Shown here: positions 19,697 to 28,242 of the stretch, in pieces
Position numbering within the stretch: position 1 is the stretch's first letter
Layout of the letters: every line of letters begins with the position of its first letter
Assembly (NCBI GenBank): GCA_029552745.1
Contig: JAKPDK010000070.1
Span: 518,925 to 582,924, forward strand
Origin: Candidatus Hydrogenedentota bacterium
Lineage (GTDB): Bacteria > Hydrogenedentota > Hydrogenedentia > Hydrogenedentales > SLHB01
DNA: 64,000 nucleotides
Direction of reading: 5' to 3'
Translations under genes and position numbers: made by a program
The notes under the pieces: generated by a model
Seen by the model: only the letters and a program-made list of their open reading frames with translations
Databases searched by the model: none
What the model was told of the DNA's origin: nothing

Positions 19697-20628
19697 GCGG
19701 CTATCTCCTGTGCAGCGTTCATCACAGGGACTGTTTCATCAATGAAAAACAGAACGTTAGCAAGCGACTCTTCCATTTCAAGTACGGTGGGCACATAACG
19801 AGCAAATTTCACTCGGTCACTTTGAGTCAAGAACCGAGCTAACAGGTTCTGCTGTTCTCGAGAGAGTAAACCGCTTCGGGCTGCTTCAGCCAGGAACTCT
19901 GGCGTGGTCTGTTCGGGTGCATTGATGGAAAAACGTTCCTCGATGTAATAGCGAAGAATTGATGATAACTCTACGTAGAATAGGTCGTGTTCCCCCTTCT
20001 GGGGCAGGTGCATCTCATCAAGTTTGCGTAACCGTTCATATGCCTTCTCCCATGGCGTTAGAGATTTTTCCCTCTGCACGCGATTATGCCGCCATTTTCG
20101 ATACAGCCACATCGCCAGCGGTATAAGGAACGCCAGGAGAGTGATTGTTATGAGCAACCATCTGTTGACCCACGGATTTGGTGGGTCCATAGGTGGAGCA
20201 TTGGCAGCGAATTGCATGACTGTCGTCAGCTCTTCAGGAGTCAAGTCGCGGATGACCAATGCTGCGGCAGGAAGTGTTAAGACTCGGCCGCTCTCAAAGG
20301 TTATGGGAATAGGACCTATTGGGTATGTACCCGTCCACAAGCCTTCCACTTTGCCGGAATAAACAATCAATTGATTGCCATTCTGCAAGTTTTTCACCTC
20401 AATTTGCTGGAGGGGCTCGACCAGTTCTAAGCCATTCAGGTATTTTGACAAATCCGGCAGTTTGAATGAGTTGGTATTACTAGCTTCTATTGTGAGCGTA
20501 AGCACGCTTTGTTTATGAAACGGGATGACAGGCGGTGTCAATGAAAGTGAGGCCGACTCTTGATGTGGCTCCGTGGAGCCAGCGGATGTTATAGCCACCA
20601 CCATAAGTATCAGCCAACTCATATTCAC
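19693..20628 (-). CDS. DUF4381-like membrane protein of Bat operon
   Basis: 311 residues: N-terminal signal, a short beta-rich periplasmic domain, one membrane helix (about 155-178) and a cytoplasmic helical domain (about 190-300) containing PWEKAYERLRKLDE and ELSSILRYYIEERF. The last domain resembles DUF4381-type proteins found between DUF58 and VWA genes. The GTG start overlaps the preceding stop (GTGA), and its own stop overlaps batA, so translation is coupled on both sides. An ATG two codons later is the alternative start. Confidence 0.78.
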   Translation of the reverse strand: MNMSWLILMVVAITSAGSTEPHQESASLSLTPPVIPFHKQSVLTLTIEASNTNSFKLPDLSKYLNGLELVEPLQQIEVKNLQNGNQLIVYSGKVEGLWTGTYPIGPIPITFESGRVLTLPAAALVIRDLTPEELTTVMQFAANAPPMDPPNPWVNRWLLITITLLAFLIPLAMWLYRKWRHNRVQREKSLTPWEKAYERLRKLDEMHLPQKGEHDLFYVELSSILRYYIEERFSINAPEQTTPEFLAEAARSGLLSREQQNLLARFLTQSDRVKFARYVPTVLEMEESLANVLFFIDETVPVMNAAQEIAA

Positions 20629-21032
20629 TTTCTAAAAGGCTCCAACCGTTCTGGAAGGAATTTCACATTCGCCAATTTTAACGTCTTGTCTATGAGCCGG
20701 ACGGCAGTTAGTTTCCCGATAGAACAACACATCGCCGCCCGAGAATTGTCATCCAGTGTCGTACGATCTAAATACGGCTTATAAGCTTCGATAGCTTTTT
20801 CAGGCAGTCCCTTTTCTTCTAACAATAGGGCGAGTTCTTTTAATTTGCCTGGAGGAAGGCCTTGTTCTCTGGGTTTCGTTTCGCCAAGATAACGGAACGT
20901 TGCTGTGGTGCCTCCCAGCATCCCCAGACAAAAACGCAACTCACCGACCACAAGAAACAAACCTTTTTGATTGCTACTTTCTCTCGTGGGCTTTCTGAAT
21001 AGGTTTAGTCTATCTTTTGCGTTTTCGGTCAT
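20625..21032 (-). CDS. Small hypothetical protein in Bat operon
   Basis: 135 residues without a recognised family. The N-terminal half has one weak hydrophobic stretch (near 24-45). The C-terminal half is helical with a TPR-like unit, LKELALLLEEKGLPEKAIEA, and two closely spaced cysteines in AMCCSIGKL. It is embedded in the operon: 16 bp after the DUF58 gene and overlapping the next gene by 4 bp. Its position suggests a partner of the membrane complex. No export signal is clear. Confidence 0.7.
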   Translation of the reverse strand: MTENAKDRLNLFRKPTRESSNQKGLFLVVGELRFCLGMLGGTTATFRYLGETKPREQGLPPGKLKELALLLEEKGLPEKAIEAYKPYLDRTTLDDNSRAAMCCSIGKLTAVRLIDKTLKLANVKFLPERLEPFRK

Positions 21033-21048
21033 TGTTTACTGCCTTATA

Positions 21049-21933
21049 CTACGCCAAGCGTCTTTCACGCATTCTGAAGAATCGGTACAGTTCTTGAACG
21101 TATGGCCGGTCTGTCCTTAGGTGGATTGTGTCCACGCGGGTTCTGCGTAAACGCTCATCTCGTTCTGCGAATTTCCTGTTTGCAAGAGCCTCGTACTTTT
21201 TTCGTACCTTGGCATCGCTGGTATCCAGTAAGACTTCTTTGCCGGTCTCCGCATCCACAAGTGAAACCAAGCCCGCATCAACCAGAGTTTTCTCTCTGAG
21301 ATCCTCCAAAACTACCGCGATGACGTCATGCCGCCTGCCCGCAATTCGTAATGGCGTTTCGTAATCCTCTGCCAGGAAATCCGAAATAAGGAATGTCACC
21401 GTTCGTCTCGAGGAAACCCCATTCATGAATCGCAAGGCGGCGGGGATATTAGTACCTTTTTTTGAGGGTTGAAAATACAATACTTCCCGGATAACTCGGA
21501 GTACGTGTCGTACCCCCTTGTCTGGGGGTACATACAATTCCACGTCATCTGTAAAACAGATTAAACCGACTTTATCGTTGTTTTTTATTGCCGCGAGCGC
21601 TACAACAGCGCAAAGTTCTGCTGCAAGCTCACTTTTGAAGCGTTGTACGCTTCCGAATTTCTGCGAGCCGCTCATATCTACCAATAGCATCACGGTTAGT
21701 TCGCGTTCCTCGGCGAGAAGTTTAATGTGTGGACTTCCCGTTCGTGCTGTGACGTTCCAATCGATCATGCGAATGTCATCGCCCGGCACGTATTCGCGTA
21801 CTTCTTTGAACTCCATACCCTGTCCCTTAAACACGCTTTCGTATTGTCCCGCAAAAATGTCGTTGACAATGCGGTTCGTACGGATTTGAATCCGTCGAAT
21901 TTGTTGGAGGAGTTCTTTGGCAATAACAGTCAT
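21049..21933 (-). CDS. DUF58 domain protein (VWA-like)
   Basis: DUF58 protein of 294 residues. The family signature is clear: EFKEVREYVPGDDIRMIDWN (about 41-60), followed by a VWA-like fold with LLVDMSGSQKFGS and TFLISDFLAEDYE. DUF58 proteins are the usual first partner of MoxR ATPases. I use the ATG at 21933; an in-frame TTG at 21963 lies 12 bp after the moxR stop and would add 10 residues. It has no membrane segment, so it is likely a cytosolic factor that recruits MoxR to the BatA/BatB complex. That role is inferred. Confidence 0.9.
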   Translation of the reverse strand: MTVIAKELLQQIRRIQIRTNRIVNDIFAGQYESVFKGQGMEFKEVREYVPGDDIRMIDWNVTARTGSPHIKLLAEERELTVMLLVDMSGSQKFGSVQRFKSELAAELCAVVALAAIKNNDKVGLICFTDDVELYVPPDKGVRHVLRVIREVLYFQPSKKGTNIPAALRFMNGVSSRRTVTFLISDFLAEDYETPLRIAGRRHDVIAVVLEDLREKTLVDAGLVSLVDAETGKEVLLDTSDAKVRKKYEALANRKFAERDERLRRTRVDTIHLRTDRPYVQELYRFFRMRERRLA

Positions 21934-21974
21934 TGGGTTATTTCTTTGCGCTTTTTGTGCCAAGTATCATCTTG

Positions 21975-22961
21975 TTACGGAACTGGGACCGTTTCGAGAA
22001 CACGACGAACAATATCTTCGCTTGTTATGTTTTCCGCTTCTGCTTCATACGTGATGATGATCCTGTGACGCAGGATGTCCATTGCCACTTGTTTGACATC
22101 GTTCGGGAAAACGTTTCCTTCACCCTGAAGAAAGGCCATAGCGCGAGCCGCTTGCTGCAGATAGATGGTTGCTCGAGGGGATGCCCCATATTCGATGAGA
22201 TGTTTCATATCCAGACCGTATGCATCTGGATAACGCGTGGCTTGCACAATGTCAACGATATAGTTCTTTGCTTTTTCATCCACATATATTTGGTTGACGA
22301 TTTCTCTAGCCTCGAGAATTTCCTCCTTGCTTACTACTGGCTCAAGTCGCTGTTCGTGAAGAAGATTTACGCGGTCCATGATTTCTCGTTCTTCAGCTTT
22401 GTTGGGATAGCTCACTTTAAGTTTCAGCATAAAGCGGTCGACCTGAGCTTCCGGTAACGGATATGTCCCCTCCTGTTCAATGGGGTTTTGCGTAGCCAGA
22501 ACCATAAAAGGTTCTTCCAATTTGTACGTTGACTCTCCAATGGTAACTTGTCGTTCTTGCATTGCTTCCAGCAACGCACTTTGCACTTTGGCGGGGGCGC
22601 GATTGATCTCATCCGCCAAGATTATGTTGCTGAAGATAGGCCCTTTTTTTGTGAAGAAACTACTGTCTTTTGGATTGTAGACCAAGGTACCGATTAGGTC
22701 CGCAGGCAATAAATCCGGCGTAAATTGAATGCGACGAAAACCACAGGCTAGAGAGTCGGCAAGCGCTTTCACTGCCGTCGTTTTTGCCAAACCTGGCACT
22801 CCTTCGATGAGCACATGTCCATTTGCGAGCACCCCAACCAACAACCGGTCTATCATGTACTGTTGTCCCACGATAACGCGGCTGATTTGTTGTCGCAAAC
22901 GTTCTACAAAACGGGATTTCTTCTCAACAAGCCTTCTTATGGAGTCAACAGACACATTCAT
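21975..22961 (-). CDS. MoxR family AAA+ ATPase (Bat operon)
   Basis: 328-residue AAA+ ATPase. Walker A is GVPGLAKTTAVKAL, Walker B ILADEINRAPAKVQSALLEA and sensor 1 VLATQNPIEQEGTYPLPEAQ (partly quoted), all intact. It differs from the MoxR paralogue at 2.6 kb in the residue after PG (LAKT against TAKT) and in its operon, where it is followed by DUF58, BatA and BatB-type VWA proteins. It probably remodels or loads a metal or cofactor into VWA partners, as known for some MoxR systems. Confidence 0.95.
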   Translation of the reverse strand: MNVSVDSIRRLVEKKSRFVERLRQQISRVIVGQQYMIDRLLVGVLANGHVLIEGVPGLAKTTAVKALADSLACGFRRIQFTPDLLPADLIGTLVYNPKDSSFFTKKGPIFSNIILADEINRAPAKVQSALLEAMQERQVTIGESTYKLEEPFMVLATQNPIEQEGTYPLPEAQVDRFMLKLKVSYPNKAEEREIMDRVNLLHEQRLEPVVSKEEILEAREIVNQIYVDEKAKNYIVDIVQATRYPDAYGLDMKHLIEYGASPRATIYLQQAARAMAFLQGEGNVFPNDVKQVAMDILRHRIIITYEAEAENITSEDIVRRVLETVPVP

Positions 22962-23039
22962 AAACTCTCTCCTGTTAATAACGTTTTAAGTCTGGTTTCA
23001 AAATATCACTGTGGCAACAGAGATCAAGAAAAGGTGGTA

Positions 23040-23897
23040 TTAAGAGGGTTCAGGAGTTTTTAGAAGATGTTCCAGTTCTCGGATATCGTGCTCCATTTCT
23101 TCGTAAGTGGGTTGGGCACGACTGTAAATGATTTGTTCTGATCGGGCACGAAATCGCTGGGCAATTTGCCCTGCACCAGGAAGCACAGAAGCCACCGCCG
23201 CAAGGCGTTGATAAAAACTGACATAATCGCCCTCGATCATCAACCGTCGCGCCGATTCAATTAGCTCTCGAGGCTTCGGCACATTTTTGATGTTTGGTGT
23301 CGATTTGGAACCTTTTTTTGAACGTCTTCGAATGAGAAGACCAATGGTTGCGACCGATGTTAAGACAAAGAAAGCCCCGAGGACTGCTGCGGTCAGGTTT
23401 TGGGTTCTGTCGGGGAGCACACGGAGTGTGAGGGGGTCTGCCCTGAGTTGGGGGAGGGCATCAGGGACAGTGGAGGGTACAGAACCCGTGGTGTTTTCCC
23501 GCTTCTGCAATGCCTCGGGGCTAGTATAGCTTATGTTGATCTCTGGGGTACTAAAATCTCCTTCTTTACAGGGAACGATTAAAATATTATACTTTACTAC
23601 GTTCCTAAATTCAAGTCTTTCCACCGAACAACTCTCGACCTTGAGGGTCCCCCAGTCAATCTCGGGGAATTCCGGTGGAAGCACAACAAACTCATTTGGG
23701 TCACCTGTCCATGTAATCTCATAAACTACCTGAAAAGTTTCACCTATTTTACGGGAATTCTCGGCCGCATAGACTCGAAGTTCCGGCGAGTCCGCCCCAT
23801 GGGCAAACCACCCAAAACTCAAAATCAAGACGAAGGCAACCCGAACTTTATTCACATTCAACTTTTTTTCAGCGTTACAACGCTCTAATGACACCAT
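23040..23897 (-). CDS. BatD-like exported membrane protein, operon start
   Basis: 285 residues: signal peptide (hydrophobic core about 18-32, cut near AHGA), a periplasmic beta-rich domain (about 37-155, with AENSRKIGETFQVVYEITW), one membrane helix (about 165-188), an RRRSKK stop-transfer stretch and a cytoplasmic helical tail. The layout is a short BatD-like protein. It starts the operon, 78 bp before the second moxR gene. The ribosome binding site is weak at the ATG at 23897, and an internal start before the signal core is possible. Function unknown beyond membership of the Bat complex. Confidence 0.78.
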   Translation of the reverse strand: MVSLERCNAEKKLNVNKVRVAFVLILSFGWFAHGADSPELRVYAAENSRKIGETFQVVYEITWTGDPNEFVVLPPEFPEIDWGTLKVESCSVERLEFRNVVKYNILIVPCKEGDFSTPEINISYTSPEALQKRENTTGSVPSTVPDALPQLRADPLTLRVLPDRTQNLTAAVLGAFFVLTSVATIGLLIRRRSKKGSKSTPNIKNVPKPRELIESARRLMIEGDYVSFYQRLAAVASVLPGAGQIAQRFRARSEQIIYSRAQPTYEEMEHDIRELEHLLKTPEPS

Positions 23898-24124
23898 GCT
23901 TTTAGGAAGAGCATTTTTTATGCCAACAAAATCTTGTTCTTAAGTCGTTATAAAATAATCACTTAGGTAAAATATGCCGAAATGTGTTTGCCTGATTTGC
24001 GTCATGTTTCCCCGTAAAACCCGATTTGGGGCATTGTGGGAAATACACTCCCTCCTTTCGAATAACACTCTAAACTAGGGTCACAAAGGCCGGGATTGAA
24101 TGTCGGGGGGCAATTTCTTATACA

Positions 24125-26842
24125 ATGCTCACCATGCAAGAGAATATCGCCCAAGTGAAACTCGGTTTCAAATTGCTAGGCGCAGCCTTTTTGCTCATGG
24201 TTTGTTGGGTGGTAGGCCACTGGCTTTTGTCCCTCTATGTGGACGTGTTGTGGTTCCAATCGGTAGGTTACAAGGACGTTTTCACGAAAATCCTTAAAAG
24301 CAAGCTTCTTTTGTTCGGTATCTCGGGGGGGGGTGCCGCTGTCTTTGTCGTCATAAACGCTGCCTGCGCGTTGCGTGCGAGACGGTCTTTTGCTCCGAAA
24401 GCCCCCGCACTGCCGGAGGAAATTTTGAGAAAAAACTCACCGGCGATTTTTCTTTTATTGGCTATTGGAAGTTGTTTTTTCTTCGGTGTTTCTGGCGCCC
24501 ATCATTGGGATGTTTTTTTGAGGTTTATTTACCGTGATTGGGTCAATCTCAGAGACCCCATTTATCAACGAGACATTGCCTTTTACTTTTTCACCCTTCC
24601 ATTAGCTAACTACCTAATCGCTTTTTTTCTTTGGTTGATAGGTACAAGCGCCGCTGTAGTAGCTGGCATATACTTCTTGCGAGAAGAGATTTCGTTGGAA
24701 ACTAGGACTCCCAGTGTTGGTTCTTCGTCCTTCCGTCACCTTTCCATTCTGGCAGGCATGGGGATGATCGTCATTTCGGTCAGTTTCTATTTCGCCCAAT
24801 ATAGCATGCTAAGTCAAAAATCTGCCGCGTTGTCCGGTCCAGGGTATGCCGAGATATATGGCTTACGTCCCGCCTATTTGTTTATGTGCTTTTTAGCGCT
24901 GATAGCTTCTTTTTGGTTTATTGGAAATGCATTTGTACAGTTTAGGCCGGGCAACTTATATGTTGTAGGTATCTTGTTAATTACATGGTTTTTCGCCATT
25001 CTCGTTTACCCTTTCCTTCTGCGAGTCATCCTAGTCAAACCAAACGAGTTCGAGCAGGAAGCGCCCTTCATAGAGCACAGTATTAAAATGACGCGTGCGG
25101 CATATGCGCTAGATAACGTTCGAGAGATCATTTGGCAAGGAGATGCCGTCCTCAATCAAGATACACTCTCCAGGAATGCAGGCACGGTGGACAATCTTAT
25201 GCTTTGGGACGAGCAACAAATGCGGGAGGTGTTGCAGCAAAAGCAACGGATTCGTTCGTACTATGATTTGTCAGAGGTGGACGCTGACCGTTACGAAATT
25301 GAGGGGCGTTTGAGGCCGGTAATGATAGCGTTACGCGAGCTACAGCCGAATTTACTACCCGAAACGCACCGTGTATGGACGAATGTCCATCTTCAATATA
25401 CCCACGGATATGCACTCTGTTTGGCGTTGGCTAACCGGGCTACTGAAAACGGCTCTCCAGAATTCATTTTGGCAAACCTCCCCCCCAATTATCATCCTGA
25501 CATCCCACTGCATCAGCCTCGTGTATATTTCGGCGAGGCCACACGGCACTATGTTGTCGTGAATACCCGAATCAAGGAGTTCGACTATCCAGGCGATGAA
25601 CAAAACTTCTTCTATGAGTACGAGGGTAACACGGGTATTCCGATCACAGGCTTCACACGGCGTCTTTTGTTAGCGCTGTATACAGGCGACAAAGAGCTTT
25701 TTCTTACGAAGCAATTCACCGAGCAGTCTCGCATTCTTTTTTATAGGCAAATACGCGAAAGACTACTGAAGCTTGCGCCTTTCTTATCTTTTGATGACGA
25801 TCCTTATCCGGTCGTCTGTAATGGCCGCATTTTTTGGGTTGTTGATGCCTATACCACTAGCGGTACTTTTCCTTATTCCGAATCTGTGGGGCGTACAAAC
25901 TATCTGAGAAACAGCGTGAAGGCCATAATTGATGCGTATGATGGTAGCGTACAGTTTTACCGGACGGATGACAAAGAGCCAATATTGAAGACATATGCCG
26001 CTGCTTTTCCGGATTTGTTCAAAGATTTGGACGAGATGCCCCCGGAATTGAGACAACATATCCGATATCCGAAGGACCTTTTTCGGGTTCAGTCGGTAGT
26101 GTTTCGTAGATATCATGTTGTTGACCCGCAAGTTTTTTTCAATGGAGAAGACACGTGGGCGTTTCCTCGCTTTGCGGACAGTTCGGGTGAAACCTACGAT
26201 TCGCCCCGTTTTGTGGTAATGGAGCTTCCTGGATCGGATCGTGCCGAACAGTTTGTCTTAACCCATACGTTTACCGTGGAAGGGAAAGACAATATGATCG
26301 CCTGGATGACGGGCGGCTGCGATGGGGAAGAATACGGTCACCTTACCGTGTATCGTTTACCAAAAGGTAGGAATATTTACGGTCCGGCCCAGATGCGAGG
26401 ACGCTTTAACCAGGATCCGGAGGTCTCTTCGTTTACCACATTGATGGGCCAAGTGGGTTCTACAGTTGTATCTACAGCTGTCCTGCCGGTCCCTGTTGAA
26501 GATGGGCTTTTGTACATACAATCTATGTTCATTGTCGACCCGCAAGTTAAAATACCTGAATTAAAACAGGTTATTCTAGGCCACGGGGATAAAGTGTCTG
26601 TGGGTACTACGGTGATGGCTGCTCTCGAAAGGCTTTTTGACACAAGGCTGGGGGTTGCCTCGGATACCTGGAATATCGGGCCGTTACGCAATAGACAGAA
26701 GTCTTGGAGCGACGCAGAAACGCTTTATGACCTGGCTCGTCAAAGACTAAAAGAAGGTGATTGGGCGGGTTTCGGGAAGGCATTTGATGATTTGGGTGAA
26801 CTCTTGAAACTAAAATCTGAAGACAAAGCGGGAACTCCATAG
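24125..26842 (+). CDS. UPF0182 family large membrane protein
   Basis: 905-residue protein of the UPF0182 (COG1615) family. The N-terminal 320 residues hold about seven membrane helices; DVLWFQSVGYKDVF is a family hallmark near residues 43-56. The remaining 580 residues form a large external domain with conserved segments such as GPGYAEIYGLRP and FTRRLLLALYTGDKEL. The function is unknown across the family. A possible -10 box (TATACA, 24119-24124) lies directly against the first ATG, so translation may begin at the second ATG, 24134. The Bat operon is divergent from it; a hydrolase gene follows after 14 bp. Confidence 0.92.
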   Translation: MLTMQENIAQVKLGFKLLGAAFLLMVCWVVGHWLLSLYVDVLWFQSVGYKDVFTKILKSKLLLFGISGGGAAVFVVINAACALRARRSFAPKAPALPEEILRKNSPAIFLLLAIGSCFFFGVSGAHHWDVFLRFIYRDWVNLRDPIYQRDIAFYFFTLPLANYLIAFFLWLIGTSAAVVAGIYFLREEISLETRTPSVGSSSFRHLSILAGMGMIVISVSFYFAQYSMLSQKSAALSGPGYAEIYGLRPAYLFMCFLALIASFWFIGNAFVQFRPGNLYVVGILLITWFFAILVYPFLLRVILVKPNEFEQEAPFIEHSIKMTRAAYALDNVREIIWQGDAVLNQDTLSRNAGTVDNLMLWDEQQMREVLQQKQRIRSYYDLSEVDADRYEIEGRLRPVMIALRELQPNLLPETHRVWTNVHLQYTHGYALCLALANRATENGSPEFILANLPPNYHPDIPLHQPRVYFGEATRHYVVVNTRIKEFDYPGDEQNFFYEYEGNTGIPITGFTRRLLLALYTGDKELFLTKQFTEQSRILFYRQIRERLLKLAPFLSFDDDPYPVVCNGRIFWVVDAYTTSGTFPYSESVGRTNYLRNSVKAIIDAYDGSVQFYRTDDKEPILKTYAAAFPDLFKDLDEMPPELRQHIRYPKDLFRVQSVVFRRYHVVDPQVFFNGEDTWAFPRFADSSGETYDSPRFVVMELPGSDRAEQFVLTHTFTVEGKDNMIAWMTGGCDGEEYGHLTVYRLPKGRNIYGPAQMRGRFNQDPEVSSFTTLMGQVGSTVVSTAVLPVPVEDGLLYIQSMFIVDPQVKIPELKQVILGHGDKVSVGTTVMAALERLFDTRLGVASDTWNIGPLRNRQKSWSDAETLYDLARQRLKEGDWAGFGKAFDDLGELLKLKSEDKAGTP

Positions 26843-26856
26843 CGGAAGTTGTATTT

Positions 26857-28242
26857 ATGAACATTGACAATGTCCATCTTGAAGAACTGCAAGACCTAGT
26901 TCAACGTTTTCTCAAATTAGCCCGAGGCAAGGTGTTACGACTTGCAAGAAGGTGGGATGTCAAAAAAGGCGCTCCGGTCTTTACGCGTCGGGGAAAATAT
27001 ACTTCGCGCGGGTGGACTGAGTGGACGCAGGGGTTTCAGTTTGGTAGTCAAATTTTGCTTTTTGATGGTCTAAATGACGAAAAACTCTGGGACTTGGGAT
27101 GCGCGAATACCTTCAGGTACATGCCCTATCATGTCAGTCATTTCGGTGTTCACGACCATGGATTTAATATTATTTCTACGTATGGGAACATACGACGACT
27201 AATTCGTGAAGGTCGTGCTACGAACTCCTCCGATTTTCTTTCGGTATGTGAATTGGCATTGAAGCTCTCAGGATCTGTTCAAGCCTCTCGCTGGACCCAA
27301 TTATCTGAACACGAGGGTTATATTTATTCTTTCAACGGTCCCCACTCTCTTTTTTCGGACACCATACGGACTTGCCGTTCACTGGTATTGGCTCATCAGT
27401 TAGGTCACTATCTATTGGCTGAAAATGATCAGAGAATCTCTCTATTGGAGCGGGCTGTTATCCATGCATCAACAACGGCAAAGTACAATGTGTACTATGG
27501 AAAAGGCAGGGATGTCTACGACGTACGTGGTAGAGTGGCCCATGAGAGTTTGTTTAACGTTGTTAATGGACAATATCGTTGTCCAAGTACTCAACAAGGC
27601 TACTCTCCGTTTACTACTTGGACCCGAGGTTTAGCCTGGATTATTCTCGGCTTTTCGGAGCAATTGGAAGCATTGCAGGTACTCCCTGAGGAGGAACTTG
27701 TTCCTCACGGTGGACTGGAAGAGGTGAAACGTTGGATGCTCGAGGCTGCCACAGCGACAGCGGATTATTATTTGGGGCAGACTCCTACAGACGGCATACC
27801 TTATTGGGACACGGGCGCGCCAGGTCTTATTCACCTCGGCGATTGGCGACGTTCGGAAGCATTGCCGGACAATCCTTTTGAGCCTGTGGATAGTTCCGCA
27901 GCGGTTATAGCGGCACAGGGTCTTATGCGTCTTGGTCGAGTTCTTGGAGTTGGCACTTCGGGGCGAAAGTATTTCAAGGCGGGACTAACGCTTGCCAAGA
28001 GACTGTTTTCACCCCCATACCTGTCTACAGATGAAACCCATGAAGGCTTGATTCTGCACTCTGTGTATCATCGCCCTCGGGGCTGGGACTATGTCCCAAA
28101 AGGCAAGTCCGTTCCTTTCGGGGAGTCATCTATGTGGGGCGACTATCACGCTATAGAGTTAGCCGTTTATCTACAAAGGCTCCTGCAAAAAGAAGTGCCC
28201 TATCTTGCTTTCTATGATTCCGACGGTACCGTGCGGACTTGA
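26857..28242 (+). CDS. GH88-like glycoside hydrolase
   Basis: 461 residues without a signal peptide. The C-terminal half matches GH88/GH105-type unsaturated glucuronyl hydrolases: FTTWTRGLAWIILGFSE, GIPYWDTGAPG and DSSAAVIAAQGLMRLG are close to the family's TWSRGQAW, VPYWD and DSSAAAIAASGL motifs. HDHGFN, near residue 105, fits the first catalytic region. The second catalytic aspartate of the family is not obvious, the corresponding segment reading GRVAHESLFN, so activity or substrate may differ. It follows the UPF0182 gene by 14 bp and overlaps the convergent GT39 gene by 31 bp. Confidence 0.72.
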   Translation: MNIDNVHLEELQDLVQRFLKLARGKVLRLARRWDVKKGAPVFTRRGKYTSRGWTEWTQGFQFGSQILLFDGLNDEKLWDLGCANTFRYMPYHVSHFGVHDHGFNIISTYGNIRRLIREGRATNSSDFLSVCELALKLSGSVQASRWTQLSEHEGYIYSFNGPHSLFSDTIRTCRSLVLAHQLGHYLLAENDQRISLLERAVIHASTTAKYNVYYGKGRDVYDVRGRVAHESLFNVVNGQYRCPSTQQGYSPFTTWTRGLAWIILGFSEQLEALQVLPEEELVPHGGLEEVKRWMLEAATATADYYLGQTPTDGIPYWDTGAPGLIHLGDWRRSEALPDNPFEPVDSSAAVIAAQGLMRLGRVLGVGTSGRKYFKAGLTLAKRLFSPPYLSTDETHEGLILHSVYHRPRGWDYVPKGKSVPFGESSMWGDYHAIELAVYLQRLLQKEVPYLAFYDSDGTVRT

